From assembly GCF_900100865.1 (NCBI RefSeq), contig NZ_LT627734.1, positions 1,550,001-1,614,000 on the forward strand: a stretch of DNA of 64,000 nt. Direction: 5' to 3'. Below the pieces are notes generated by a model. It was not told the DNA's origin and did no database searches. It saw only the letters and a list, made by a program, of their open reading frames with translations. The stretch comes from Candidatus Aquiluna sp. UB-MaderosW2red (GTDB lineage: Bacteria > Actinomycetota > Actinomycetes > Actinomycetales > Microbacteriaceae). The position numbers and the translations under genes were made by a program. Below are positions 36,175-45,435 of the stretch, one piece after another. Positions within the stretch are counted from its first letter, which is position 1. Each line of letters begins with the position of its first letter.

Positions 36175-36822
36175 GTGGAAGTCCTATTTGAGAATTTCGA
36201 TCGTTACCTGGTCGGCTTCTGGATGACCCTCCAACTCCTTTTGGTTTCTGGTTTTTTTGCCCTAATTATTGGCACCCTAATTGCCATGCTTCGCATCTCC
36301 CCGCTTGGCTCGATGAGAGTGTTTGCCACCGCTTATACCGAGCTGGCTAGAAACACCCCGCTGACCCTGGTGCTTTTCTTTTGCGCCTTTTTGTTGCCCT
36401 ATCTCGGCAGCGATTTCAGTTACCCCAACCTTGCAATCATCGGCCTAAGCTTCTACACCTCCCCCTTTGTGGCGGAGGCGCTGCGCTCTGGAATAAACGG
36501 AGTTGCGCTTGGACAGGCCGAGGCTGCCAGATCCCTGGGAATGCGCTTTTCGCAGACCCTGATCCAAATTGTCTTACCGCAGGCGTTTCGGATGGTCATT
36601 CCCCCGCTGATCAACGTATTTATTGCCCTAACAAAAAACACCTCGGTCGCAGGCGCATTCTTTGTGGTGGAGCTCTTCACAATCGGTAAAGAACTGGCTA
36701 ACGCCAATGGCGATGCGGTTATCCCGGTCTTATTGGGAATCGCCCTTTTCTATCTAGCAATCACCATTCCCCTGGGCTTTGTTGCCTCGAGACTTGAAAA
36801 GAAGTGGGTGATGGTCAAGTGA
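36175..36822 (+). CDS. gluC: Glutamate ABC transporter permease
   Basis: 215 residues from a GTG with AAGGGAG upstream. It has five or so TM segments and the His/Glu/Asp-type permease pattern: WMTLQLLLVSGFFALIIGTLIAMLR, TELARNTPLTLVLFFCAF, and the EAA loop EALRSGINGVALGQAEAARSLGMRFSQT that docks on GluA. It forms the membrane channel with GluD. The stop overlaps the gluD GTG (GTGA). Confidence 0.93.
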   Translation: MEVLFENFDRYLVGFWMTLQLLLVSGFFALIIGTLIAMLRISPLGSMRVFATAYTELARNTPLTLVLFFCAFLLPYLGSDFSYPNLAIIGLSFYTSPFVAEALRSGINGVALGQAEAARSLGMRFSQTLIQIVLPQAFRMVIPPLINVFIALTKNTSVAGAFFVVELFTIGKELANANGDAVIPVLLGIALFYLAITIPLGFVASRLEKKWVMVK

Positions 36823-37646
36823 GCAACAGTGTTTTATTTGACGCACCAGGGCCCAGGGCCAAGCGCCTCTCAAGAATCCTCTCCATTGGCTTTGGCGCGT
36901 TGGTAATTGGTGGGCTCGGCTATTTAATTTACCTTCTGGCCAGAGAGCGGGAGATTTTTAACGGAACCACTCAGCCGGGTCTTTTTGATTCCTCGCGCTG
37001 GGATATTTTCGAAGATCCAGCACTTTGGGGATTCATCGGCCAGGGTGTGATCAATACCCTTACCGCCGCGGGAATAGCCGCTGTCTTAGCCATTATTTTC
37101 GGTGTCGTAATGGCGCTATTGCGAACCAGCAACAGAGTTTGGATTCGAATCCCAACCTCGGCCCTTCTGGAATTACTCCGAGGTATGCCGGTGCTTTTGA
37201 TGATGCTTTTTATATTGCTTTCATTTTCAACTGGGGCCCTGTGGGCAGTCGTAATAGCGCTGACCCTCTACAACGGTGCGATCATCGGTGAAGCCTTGAG
37301 GGCTGGCCTGACCGCTCTACCAAAAGGGCAAGACGAGGCTGGGCTCAGCCTCGGAATGACCCGCATGCAGTCAATGTTTTTGATTCAGTTCCCACAGGCA
37401 TTTAGGCAGATGCTGCCGGTAATCGTGGCCCAGCTAGTGGTGTTACTGAAAGACACCTCGCTTGGATTCATCGTTGGATACCCCGAGCTGCTTCGCTCAA
37501 CCATGAACAACCTCTCGAGCTTTTTTGGCAGTCGCTATACCTTTTCATTCTTTATGGTCACCCTCGCCATCTATTTAGCAATGAATATCAGCCTGTCGAT
37601 CTTTGCAAGATACGTAGCCAAAAAAACCAGCAGTGTTCAGAGCTAG
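36819..37646 (+). CDS. gluD: Glutamate ABC transporter permease
   Basis: 275 residues from the GTG at 36819, which overlaps the gluC stop in a GTGA. It has an N-terminal TM (about 17-40), the soluble loop typical of GluD (FNGTTQPGLFDSSRW), and a permease core with LLELLRGMPVLLMMLFIL and the EAA loop GEALRAGLTALPKGQDEAGLSLGMTRMQS. It is the last gene of gluABCD. Convergent ackA follows with a 5-bp gap. Confidence 0.93.
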   Translation: MSNSVLFDAPGPRAKRLSRILSIGFGALVIGGLGYLIYLLAREREIFNGTTQPGLFDSSRWDIFEDPALWGFIGQGVINTLTAAGIAAVLAIIFGVVMALLRTSNRVWIRIPTSALLELLRGMPVLLMMLFILLSFSTGALWAVVIALTLYNGAIIGEALRAGLTALPKGQDEAGLSLGMTRMQSMFLIQFPQAFRQMLPVIVAQLVVLLKDTSLGFIVGYPELLRSTMNNLSSFFGSRYTFSFFMVTLAIYLAMNISLSIFARYVAKKTSSVQS

Positions 37647-37651
37647 CGGAA

Positions 37652-38743
37652 CTAAATAAAACTCTGAGCCTGAAGTGCTATCTCAAGCTCTTCATTTGTC
37701 GGCACGATCAAAATTTGAGTCCCGGAGTCTGAAATACTCCTAACCTGGCTACTGCGAAACTCATTCAAATCTTTGTCGCAATTGAAACCGAGATGCTCCA
37801 AACCGGCCAATACTTGGGCCCGCATCCCGCTGGAATTTTCCCCGACACCGGCTGTGAACACCAGTGCATCAATCGGGCCAATCTCCGCCAAATATGCTCC
37901 GATGTAGTGCTTGATTCTTTGGGAGTAAACCGCAAGCGCTTCGATGGCAACTTGGTCGCCATTAGACGCTCGGGACTCAACATCGCGAAGATCCGATTCC
38001 CCCGTCATCCCCAGAAGCCCGGCATTTTTATTGAGACTCTGGTCAATCTCGTTAGTGCTCATTCCGGCAACACGCTCGAGGTAAGGAATGATTGCGGGGT
38101 CTATGTCTCCCGAGCGTGAGCCCATCACCAAGCCCTGCAGTGGGGTTAATCCCATCGAGGTATCGAAGGACTTGCCATTTTTCACTGCACAAACCGAAGC
38201 GCCGCTGCCTAGGTGCAAAATAATGGCGCTTAGCTTGCTTGAATCTATCCCGATGAACTCCGCGGCCTTTTTGGAGACGTAGGAGTAACTGGTTCCGTGA
38301 AAGCCATATCTTCTGATTCCAAATTCTTTTTCTAACTGAGCATCAATCGCATACCTATAAGAACTCGCCGGCATGGATTGGTGAAAGGCGGTATCAAAAA
38401 CTGCAACCTGCGGCAAGTCCGCGAACACCTTCATTGCTCCCCTAATACCGGCTGCGTTGCCCGGGTTATGAAGCGGCGCTAAAGCACTCAGGTTCTCAAT
38501 CTCAGACATCACTTCCTCGTTGATTAAAGTCGGAGCTGAGAACAACGAACCACCGTGAACCACCCGATGCCCAACCGCAAGCGGTCTCGGACCAGAGAGC
38601 TGGGCAAGCATCTGCCCGAAGGCTGCCGCATGATCGGTGACTCGCTCAATTAAGCCGGAGTCTAAAGCGACCGAAGAATCAACATCAATCAGCTGATACT
38701 TCAAGGAACTGGAGCCCGAATTGATGACCAGAATCGGCCTCAC
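37652..38743 (-). CDS. ackA: Acetate kinase
   Basis: 363 residues, slightly shorter than the usual ~400. It transfers phosphate between ATP and acetate. The N-terminal VINSGSSSLKYQL, VGHRVVHGG, AVFDTAFHQSMP, IILHLGSGAS and FTAGVGENSS are the ASKHA-fold acetate-kinase signatures. The start overlaps the pta stop by 4 nt, giving the standard Pta-AckA pair for overflow acetate or acetyl-phosphate metabolism. Confidence 0.96.
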   Translation of the reverse strand: MRPILVINSGSSSLKYQLIDVDSSVALDSGLIERVTDHAAAFGQMLAQLSGPRPLAVGHRVVHGGSLFSAPTLINEEVMSEIENLSALAPLHNPGNAAGIRGAMKVFADLPQVAVFDTAFHQSMPASSYRYAIDAQLEKEFGIRRYGFHGTSYSYVSKKAAEFIGIDSSKLSAIILHLGSGASVCAVKNGKSFDTSMGLTPLQGLVMGSRSGDIDPAIIPYLERVAGMSTNEIDQSLNKNAGLLGMTGESDLRDVESRASNGDQVAIEALAVYSQRIKHYIGAYLAEIGPIDALVFTAGVGENSSGMRAQVLAGLEHLGFNCDKDLNEFRSSQVRSISDSGTQILIVPTNEELEIALQAQSFI

Positions 38744-40842
38744 TGCTGGCCCGCCTGAATCGCAGTGATTGCGATGGTGTTTACGATATCGGCTACCAGT
38801 GCTCCGCGAGATAAGTCATTCACCGGCATATTCAAGCCCTGCAGGATGGGCCCGATAGCAACGGCCCCAGAGGTTCGCTGCACTGCTTTATAGGTGTTGT
38901 TCCCAGTATTCAAATCCGGAAAAACAAAGACTGTGGCGTGGCCGGCGACTGTTGACTCGGGAAGCTTAGCCTTGGCCACCGCAACATCGACCGCGGCATC
39001 GTATTGAATCGGGCCCTCAACCGATAAACCGGGTTCGCGCTCCCGGACCAACCTGGTTGCCTCCCGCACCCGATCAACATCCGCCCCGAAACCAGATGCG
39101 CCGGTTGAGTAAGAGAGCATCGCGACATGGGGCTCGATAGCAAAGTTCCTCGCAGTCTTGGCCGAGGAGATTGCGATGTCGGCTAGCTGCTCAGCCGTAG
39201 GCTCCGGAATCACAGCGCAGTCCCCATAGACCAAGACGCGGTCCTCCAGGGCCATCAAAAACACCGAGGAAACAACTGAGACACCGGGCTTGGTTTTGAT
39301 GAACTCAAAGGCCGGGGTGATGGTGTGGGCTGTTGTGTGGGCTGCTCCCGAGACCATGCCATCGGCGACTCCGAGTTTTACCAACATGGTGCCAAAATAT
39401 GAGACATCCAGCATTTTTTCGGTGGCCTGCAGCGCAGTCACGCCTTTGTGGCTCCTGAGTTTGACATATTCGGCCACGCAAGCAGCTAGATGATTTGAGG
39501 TTTTAGGATTGATGACCTCGGCTGCTGAGAGATCTAGGTCTAGCTCATGAGCTCTAGCACGGATGCTCGACTCCTCCCCAAGAAGAATTAGGCTGGCGAT
39601 TTGTTTCTTGATGATTTGATCAGCGGCCTGCAAAATCCGGTCTTCATTCCCCTCCGGCAAGACAATTCGCTTTTTCGCCTCTCGAGCCCTTTGGGCCAGG
39701 GAGTATTCAAACGCGAGAGGTGTTATGGCGCTAGATTCCAGGCCCTCAAGTCGCTCGGTCAGTAAATCAGTGTCCAAATGGTCAACAACCAACTTTCTGG
39801 CCAAGACCAACTTCTCGGGGTCCAAAGCGGTGACCCGGCCGCGTGCGGCGGATATCTTCATGGTGGTGTCGAAACTTCGGCCATCGGTGGTGATAACCGG
39901 CAGGGTTGGGGTGAGGCCGGCTATCAATTCACTAATCAGCCTCGGGAGCTCAAAGCCACCATTCAGCACGATGCCAGCAAGCTGAGGGAAATTCTTTGAG
40001 CTATCCGCCATCAGAAGCGCGAGCAGGACATCGGTTCGATCGGCCGGCACCACCACCACCGCAGACTCTGATACTCGCTCCAGGACGTGCTCGGGAGTCA
40101 TTGCTGCAACAACTAAATCAAGAGCTTCAGTTCGCAGCCTGGCTTCCGACCCGAAAAGTAGCTTCCCAGAAACAGCCTCCAGGATTTGCTCCATTCTTGG
40201 TGCAGACAGAAGTTGCTCTTCCGGAATAACCCAGATTGGAACCTCTTTAGGAAGCGCATTACCCAAGGCTTCTTTGATGGATTCGAGGCGTTCAGGGTCT
40301 GCCCTATTCACCACTGCGGCCAAGATGGTGGTGTGGGCTTCTTTGACCTCTTGCATCGCGAGCTCGGCCATCGACATCAAATCCTGCGAACTTCTGGGTT
40401 TAGCCTGGCCAAGGTGCTCGGAGGTGGAATGAATCTCGCGGCCATTGAAGACCAAAATCAAAGGTGCACCGAGGTTGGTGGCAACCCTGGAATTAAAAGA
40501 AAACTCTGCGGGAGAAAAAACGTCGGTGTAGTCGGAACCTAAAATCACCACGGCATCGCATTTGTCTTCTAGAGCCTTAAAGCGGTCAAGAATCAGGCTG
40601 ATGGCTTTTTCCGGAGTTTGATGCATCTCTTTATAGCTGACCCCAACCGATTCACTTATCGGAAATTCGGTGTTTGTGCTTTCCAGTAAAAGCTCTAAAA
40701 CAGAGTCGTGTTCGGTCGGAGCGATGGCACGAAAAACACCAACCTTCTTATATTTTTTTGTCAGTGCCTCCAGGACCCCGAGGGCGACCACGGATTTGGC
40801 AGTGTGACCCTCTACCGAGGCGACATATACGCTACGAGCCAT
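38740..40842 (-). CDS. pta: Phosphate acetyltransferase
   Basis: 700 residues in the long form. Residues 1 to about 210 are a BioD-like P-loop domain, in which the loop is altered (ASVEGHTAKSVVALG instead of GxxxxGKT). A DRTGG domain (about 215-330) and the catalytic PTA domain (about 375-697) follow, with RIVLPEGNEDRIL, DGMVSGAAHTTAHTI and VFPDLNTGNNTYKAVQR. It interconverts acetyl-CoA and acetyl-phosphate. It is co-translated with ackA. Confidence 0.95.
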   Translation of the reverse strand: MARSVYVASVEGHTAKSVVALGVLEALTKKYKKVGVFRAIAPTEHDSVLELLLESTNTEFPISESVGVSYKEMHQTPEKAISLILDRFKALEDKCDAVVILGSDYTDVFSPAEFSFNSRVATNLGAPLILVFNGREIHSTSEHLGQAKPRSSQDLMSMAELAMQEVKEAHTTILAAVVNRADPERLESIKEALGNALPKEVPIWVIPEEQLLSAPRMEQILEAVSGKLLFGSEARLRTEALDLVVAAMTPEHVLERVSESAVVVVPADRTDVLLALLMADSSKNFPQLAGIVLNGGFELPRLISELIAGLTPTLPVITTDGRSFDTTMKISAARGRVTALDPEKLVLARKLVVDHLDTDLLTERLEGLESSAITPLAFEYSLAQRAREAKKRIVLPEGNEDRILQAADQIIKKQIASLILLGEESSIRARAHELDLDLSAAEVINPKTSNHLAACVAEYVKLRSHKGVTALQATEKMLDVSYFGTMLVKLGVADGMVSGAAHTTAHTITPAFEFIKTKPGVSVVSSVFLMALEDRVLVYGDCAVIPEPTAEQLADIAISSAKTARNFAIEPHVAMLSYSTGASGFGADVDRVREATRLVREREPGLSVEGPIQYDAAVDVAVAKAKLPESTVAGHATVFVFPDLNTGNNTYKAVQRTSGAVAIGPILQGLNMPVNDLSRGALVADIVNTIAITAIQAGQQ

Positions 40843-40894
40843 ACCTAAAGGGTATCTTGATATCTATCGACCCAAGCGTGCCCCAGAAACATCC

Positions 40895-42187
40895 CTAGAG
40901 GCTCAGCTTGGCTCCGCACTGAAAGAGCCGGTAGACCAAGTTGTCCATTGCCAAGCGATTATTAAAGGTTGCCCTCGGCGAAAGATTGTAGACCGTGAAA
41001 ATCAGCTCCGTGCCATCTCGTGCAGTCAGAAACCCAGCAAGCGAATAACCAGTTCTGATAAACCCGGTCTTGGCAGTTACCAAGCCCCTAGTGGCGGCCT
41101 TGGATCCAGTAGCGAAACGAGTTCTCAATGAACCTGATTTGCCTGAAACTGGCATGCCGGCCTCAATCACCGAGTAGTTATCGACACCTTTATTAATCAA
41201 AACCAAGAGGTCATTCACAAACTCGGCCGGCACTTTATTTAGTCTTGAAAGGCCGGAGGCATCGATTATTGAGAGCTTCGATACATCCAAGCCTCGAGCT
41301 TGAAACACCTGGGCATAGGTTTTGGTGAGAGACCCCATGCTGCCATCGAAACCCAGGGCCAAAGAAGCATTGCGGGCCATGGCTTCGGCCAATGAGTTAT
41401 CAGAAACTCGAAGCATGTTTGAGATCCATTCGGACAGCGGTCTTGATTGCACCGAGGCGATTGCGATAGCCCCTTCTGGCAAGACCTCTTGAATCACCTT
41501 GGCCCCAACGGCAATATTTCTTTTATTCAGAGAGGCCAAAAACAGCTCTCCGGCTTGATCAACCGGCTTGGTGGTGCGCTTAGCCAGCCAGCGATTCGGA
41601 TTCTGGGTGCTGGTGATTCGGCCGGCATCAATTTGCAGCGCTGAAACTGGGGCCATGTAGCCCTGGCTTAGACCCCTTCTATCCCAAGTCTCGTGATAGT
41701 CGGCATTGCCGCCATAAAGTGAATTGTCGATTGAAACTTCAGTAATTGCGACCCCGGAGAGCCTTGCCCAGCTGGCTATCTGCCTAGTTAGCGTGTCTAA
41801 CTTGGGCGCCTTGGCGTAATAAGAGGTCACGTTCCCGGGCATCCGAGACAATGTGACATCTCCCGCTCCAACCAAATAAATCTTGCCCGGATTTTGCGGA
41901 TCTGCATAAACACTCGTGGTTATCTGATGCTCGGGGCCCAGCACGTCGATGGCAACCGCGGCTGTTAGAAGTTTCATAACCGATGCGGTGCGCTCAGAAT
42001 CAGTTTCATTGATGCCTAAAAGCTGCTGGCCAGTTTCTGCATTCAAGACCTCTAAATGGAGATCTTTGATGTTTTTAGAGGCCAGCTGTTTGGCCGCTGT
42101 GCAGCTCGCGGCGAATGCCGGGGTGGGAAATAATGCAGTGAGCCCGAGACCCAAAACCACCATAAAACCTAATATGCGCTTTTTCAT
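40895..42187 (-). CDS. D-alanyl-D-alanine carboxypeptidase / endopeptidase, S13 family (PBP4-like)
   Basis: 430 residues. It has a Sec signal peptide at about residues 1-26 (MKKRILGFMVVLGLG ... PTPAFAA). The three penicillin-binding motifs are present: SVMK (SxxK, about residue 69), SDN in LRVSDNSLAEA and KTG in VTAKTGFIRTG. It trims or cleaves peptidoglycan stem peptides outside the cytoplasmic membrane. It is a single gene upstream of pta on the same strand, with a 52-bp gap. Confidence 0.92.
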   Translation of the reverse strand: MKKRILGFMVVLGLGLTALFPTPAFAASCTAAKQLASKNIKDLHLEVLNAETGQQLLGINETDSERTASVMKLLTAAVAIDVLGPEHQITTSVYADPQNPGKIYLVGAGDVTLSRMPGNVTSYYAKAPKLDTLTRQIASWARLSGVAITEVSIDNSLYGGNADYHETWDRRGLSQGYMAPVSALQIDAGRITSTQNPNRWLAKRTTKPVDQAGELFLASLNKRNIAVGAKVIQEVLPEGAIAIASVQSRPLSEWISNMLRVSDNSLAEAMARNASLALGFDGSMGSLTKTYAQVFQARGLDVSKLSIIDASGLSRLNKVPAEFVNDLLVLINKGVDNYSVIEAGMPVSGKSGSLRTRFATGSKAATRGLVTAKTGFIRTGYSLAGFLTARDGTELIFTVYNLSPRATFNNRLAMDNLVYRLFQCGAKLSL

Positions 42188-42347
42188 AACCTGCTAAGGC
42201 TAATACCGGATACCCCACAATCAGTCGATTCGCGCTTGCAATAAACCAAGAGTTGCATTGCCGATGTGCGCTAACCTAAAAGAAATTCCGCTCAACGACG
42301 CGCGCTGAAGCATTCGAAGTTATGCATCGAACCCGCAAAGGAAATAA

Positions 42348-43796
42348 ATGTCTGAAAAAGCAAACATCGGCGTAGTTGGTCTGGCAGTAATGGGATCTAA
42401 CCTGGCAAGAAATTTGGCCTCCCGAGAGGGCAATCGCGTTGCGGTTTATAACCGTTCAAAAGAACGCACCGAACTTTTAGTAACTGAGCACCCCGAAGCG
42501 AACTTTATCCCCTCAAAATCAATCGATGAGTTTGTTGCATCACTTCAATCCCCAAGAACCGCAATCATCATGGTGCAGGCGGGTGCCGGCACCGATGCCG
42601 TCATTAGCCAATTGGCCGAAAGATTTGAGCCGGGCGACATAATCGTGGATGGCGGGAACGCCCTATTCACCGACACCATTCGCCGTGAGAATGAAGTTAG
42701 CGCCAAGGGCATCAACTTTGTTGGCGCAGGGATTTCAGGCGGTGAAGAAGGTGCCCTGAAAGGACCTTCAATAATGCCTGGCGGATCAAAAAAAGCCTAT
42801 GAAACTCTCGGTCCAATCCTGGCCTCGATTGCTGCGGTTGTGGATGGCGAACCATGCGTCACTCACCTCGGCACCGATGGTGCCGGTCACTTTGTAAAGA
42901 TGATCCACAATGGCATTGAGTATGCCGACATGCAACTAATCGCTGAGGCTTACGACGTCTTGCGGCAAGCGGGCAACTATTCGCCTTCAGAGATAGCAGA
43001 TATCTTTTCGGAGTGGAATAAGGGCGAGCTCGAGAGCTTCCTTATTGAAATCACCGGCGAGGTCCTAAGGCAAGTCGATGAAAAAACTGGCAAGCCGCTG
43101 GTCGATGTTGTGCTTGACCAGGCCGGCTCCAAGGGAACTGGGGTCTGGACCGTTCAGACTGCACTGAATCTTGGCACCCCGGTCTCGGGCATCGCCGAAG
43201 CGGTGTTTGCCAGAAGCCTTTCATCTCAAGAGGCTCAGCGCCAAGGCGCCGGCCACCTTCCCTCAAAAACTCAAACGTGGACTATTGAAGACAGGGCAGC
43301 CTTTGTAGAGGATGTTCGCAAAGCGCTTTACGCCTCCAAGATCATCGCCTACGCCCAGGGCTTTGATGCAATTCGTGCCGGCGCAGCTGAATATAACTGG
43401 GACATTAATCTTGGCAATGTGGCAAAGATCTGGCGCGGCGGCTGCATTATTCGCGCCCAGTTCCTAAACCGTATTTCCGACGCCTATGCCAAGAACGAGA
43501 GCCTCTTGAGCTTGCTATTTGACGACTACTTCACAAAAGCGATTGACACCTCAATCGAATCCTGGCGCAAGGTTGTGGCTCACTCCTCATTGGCCGGCAT
43601 CCCAAACCCAGCCTTCGCCTCGTCTCTTAGCTACTACGACGGCTTGCGTGCCAAGCGTCTTCCAGCCGCTCTGATTCAAGGACAGCGCGACTTCTTTGGC
43701 GCTCACACCTATAAGCGGGTTGACCTACCGGGCGTCTTTCACACCCTTTGGTCCGCTGATCGATCAGAGGTTGAGACGACTCCGTCTAGCCACTAA
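42348..43796 (+). CDS. gnd: 6-phosphogluconate dehydrogenase, decarboxylating
   Basis: 482 residues, the long decarboxylating NADP form. It oxidises 6-phosphogluconate to ribulose 5-phosphate with release of CO2, giving NADPH in the pentose-phosphate pathway. GVVGLAVMGSNLARNLA is the nucleotide fold (the second Gly of the usual GLAVMG motif is intact), VGAGISGGEEGALKGPSIMPGG and FVKMIHNGIEYADMQ (catalytic Lys and Asn) are the active-site blocks, and the C-terminal helical domain ends in HTLWSADRSE. AAAGGAAAT precedes the ATG. Confidence 0.96.
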   Translation: MSEKANIGVVGLAVMGSNLARNLASREGNRVAVYNRSKERTELLVTEHPEANFIPSKSIDEFVASLQSPRTAIIMVQAGAGTDAVISQLAERFEPGDIIVDGGNALFTDTIRRENEVSAKGINFVGAGISGGEEGALKGPSIMPGGSKKAYETLGPILASIAAVVDGEPCVTHLGTDGAGHFVKMIHNGIEYADMQLIAEAYDVLRQAGNYSPSEIADIFSEWNKGELESFLIEITGEVLRQVDEKTGKPLVDVVLDQAGSKGTGVWTVQTALNLGTPVSGIAEAVFARSLSSQEAQRQGAGHLPSKTQTWTIEDRAAFVEDVRKALYASKIIAYAQGFDAIRAGAAEYNWDINLGNVAKIWRGGCIIRAQFLNRISDAYAKNESLLSLLFDDYFTKAIDTSIESWRKVVAHSSLAGIPNPAFASSLSYYDGLRAKRLPAALIQGQRDFFGAHTYKRVDLPGVFHTLWSADRSEVETTPSSH

Positions 43797-43874
43797 CTAG
43801 CTCAAGCGCCTGACCTATTTCGGCAAGAAACTGCTGATTTTGCTGTTTACTGATTCGCTTCAGCCCCAGCAGTT

Positions 43875-43904
43875 AGTAATTCGGCAAAATATTGCCGAAT
43901 TACT
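43875..43904. promoter_or_regulatory. HipB operator palindrome
   Basis: A perfect 13-bp inverted repeat with a 4-nt spacer: AGTAATTCGGCAA, AATA, TTGCCGAATTACT. It touches the -35 box of the hipB promoter. A single half site, TTCGGCAA, recurs at 43819-43826, about six helical turns upstream, so cooperative binding of two HipB dimers is possible. The pattern is directly visible; binding by HipB is inferred from its position. Confidence 0.75.
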
Positions 43905-43932
43905 TGACTAAGCCCCGAGCTATCGCTATTTT
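43904..43932 (+). promoter_or_regulatory. Sigma-70 promoter of hipBA
   Basis: TTGACT at 43904-43909, a 17-bp spacer and TATTTT at 43927-43932. The -35 overlaps the right arm of the palindrome, so operator occupancy would block RNA polymerase. The hipB TTG start follows 44 bp after the -10. Confidence 0.75.
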
Positions 43933-43976
43933 TGTTCTAAATCAGAAGTAAATTGCAGATTTAGGAGAGTGCGCTC

Positions 43977-44177
43977 TTGAAGGTTTCCGAACTAATCCAG
44001 TCGAGGCGCAAAGATCTGGGCCTTACCCAAATTGAGCTGGCAGACCTGGCTGATGTCTCTACTCGCTCGCTATTTGAATTGGAGAATGGTAGTAATTCGA
44101 TGAGCCTGAAGCGAGTGCTGAGGATTCTCGAAGCACTGGGGCTAAAGATTCGAATCGAAGTTGCCAAGAATGAGTAA
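43977..44177 (+). CDS. hipB: HipB-like antitoxin (XRE family)
   Basis: 66 residues starting at TTG, with AGGAG nine bases upstream; the nearer GTG runs straight into a stop, so it cannot be the start. ELIQSRRKDLGLTQIELADLADVSTRSLFELENG (about 5-38) is a Cro/C1 helix-turn-helix and the rest is a short dimerisation region. It is expected to neutralise HipA and repress its own promoter through the palindrome upstream. The stop overlaps the hipA ATG by 8 nt. Confidence 0.92.
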   Translation: MKVSELIQSRRKDLGLTQIELADLADVSTRSLFELENGSNSMSLKRVLRILEALGLKIRIEVAKNE

Positions 44178-45357
44178 CTCGGAAGCATTGATCTACAAAA
44201 AGGGAATCCTGGCTGCCAGGTTCACCAGGACCAGTCAGGGGATCCGCTTTGAATATCAAAACGACTACCTAAACTCCCATATGCCGCCATTGGCAACGAC
44301 CCTGCCGAGAAGCGCTGACGCTATCACCCTTCAAAACGGCGCAACTCCGGCATTTTTTGCCGGCCTGCTCCCGGAAGGACCCCGGTTGATCGCTATGAAG
44401 AATCGAATCAAGGCCTCACTAAATGATGACCTTAGCCTGCTCTTAGAAGTTGGGCAGGACTTAATTGGCGATGTCCAAGTCCTTCCCATTGGTGCGAATC
44501 CCGAGCTTGAAAGAGAGTCTCTCTCGCTAAATTTGAGTGATTCCGAATTTAGCTTCGGGAAGATTCGCCAAGATTATTTTGGATCCCGAGCCAGTGGGAT
44601 TCCCGGAGTTCAAGACAAGGTCTCCAGCAAGATGATTAATGCTCCAGTGAGGTTCGCGAGCATCGATTACATTTTGAAGCTCAACCCTGCAACTGTTCCA
44701 TTTGCCGTGGAGAATGAGAATTTCTTTTTGGGGCTCGCCAATAAATGCGGGGTCGAGACCTACAAGTTTAAATTACTAACCGATTCCAAAGGTGAGCACG
44801 CCCTGCGTCTCAAGAGGTTCGATCGAGTGAGTCTAAAGGGGGTCAAACACAGGTTGGCAGCCGAGGACGGTTCTCAGGCGTTGAATTTATATCCAGCGGA
44901 AAAATACAACCAAGATTTCCTAAGGGTTGCGAATAAGTTGATTTCACTCTGCCCTGCGGCAGCTGTGGCTGGCCTGAATTTGTTTAGGCAACTTGTCTTC
45001 TCCTGGCTTATCGGAAACGGTGACACGCACGCCAAAAACTATTCAATTTTGGAAACTCCAGCTGGGGAATGGCGGGTTTCACCCGCTTACGACTTACTGT
45101 GCACAAGGTATTACCAGGATAGAGAAATGGCACTACCAATAGGCGGCCTGGTCACTAATTGGTCCAGAAATCTATTGATTAAGACTGCGGCACAGCTTCT
45201 AGTTCCAGAAAAAGCAGCCCAAAAAGTCATTGATAAACAGCTAGGGATATTGGCCGACCTACCAAAAATGATAATCGACGGTGCCTTGCCTTTTCAGCGG
45301 CATGAGAACTACGAAGTGGCAAAGTTTCTAAAAAAACGAGCCGAGCGGCTTCTGTGA
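44170..45357 (+). CDS. hipA: HipA-like serine/threonine kinase toxin
   Basis: 395 residues from the ATG at 44170, inside the end of hipB. The HipA N-terminal domain has FFAGLLPEGPRLIAM; the kinase core has SRASGIPGVQDKVSSK (the activation-loop type segment), GNGDTHAKNYSIL (catalytic GDxHxKN) and SPAYDLLC (the DLL/metal motif). All key residues appear intact. HipA kinases phosphorylate aminoacyl-tRNA synthetases and slow growth. The pair stands between gnd and an EamA transporter and probably moves as a module. Confidence 0.93.
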   Translation: MSNSEALIYKKGILAARFTRTSQGIRFEYQNDYLNSHMPPLATTLPRSADAITLQNGATPAFFAGLLPEGPRLIAMKNRIKASLNDDLSLLLEVGQDLIGDVQVLPIGANPELERESLSLNLSDSEFSFGKIRQDYFGSRASGIPGVQDKVSSKMINAPVRFASIDYILKLNPATVPFAVENENFFLGLANKCGVETYKFKLLTDSKGEHALRLKRFDRVSLKGVKHRLAAEDGSQALNLYPAEKYNQDFLRVANKLISLCPAAAVAGLNLFRQLVFSWLIGNGDTHAKNYSILETPAGEWRVSPAYDLLCTRYYQDREMALPIGGLVTNWSRNLLIKTAAQLLVPEKAAQKVIDKQLGILADLPKMIIDGALPFQRHENYEVAKFLKKRAERLL

Positions 45358-45435
45358 ATTTTGAGCAGAAAGGCTCGGGCGTTACAAATTCACTTCAACG
45401 ACAATGACTTGTTACTAAATCGGTAGGCTCGTGAA

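Noticed and set aside
43875-43904. Terminator after gnd instead of an operator
   Set aside because: No T-tract follows, the palindrome is AT-rich at its ends, it touches the hipB -35, and a half site recurs upstream; an operator fits better, though gnd termination nearby is not excluded.
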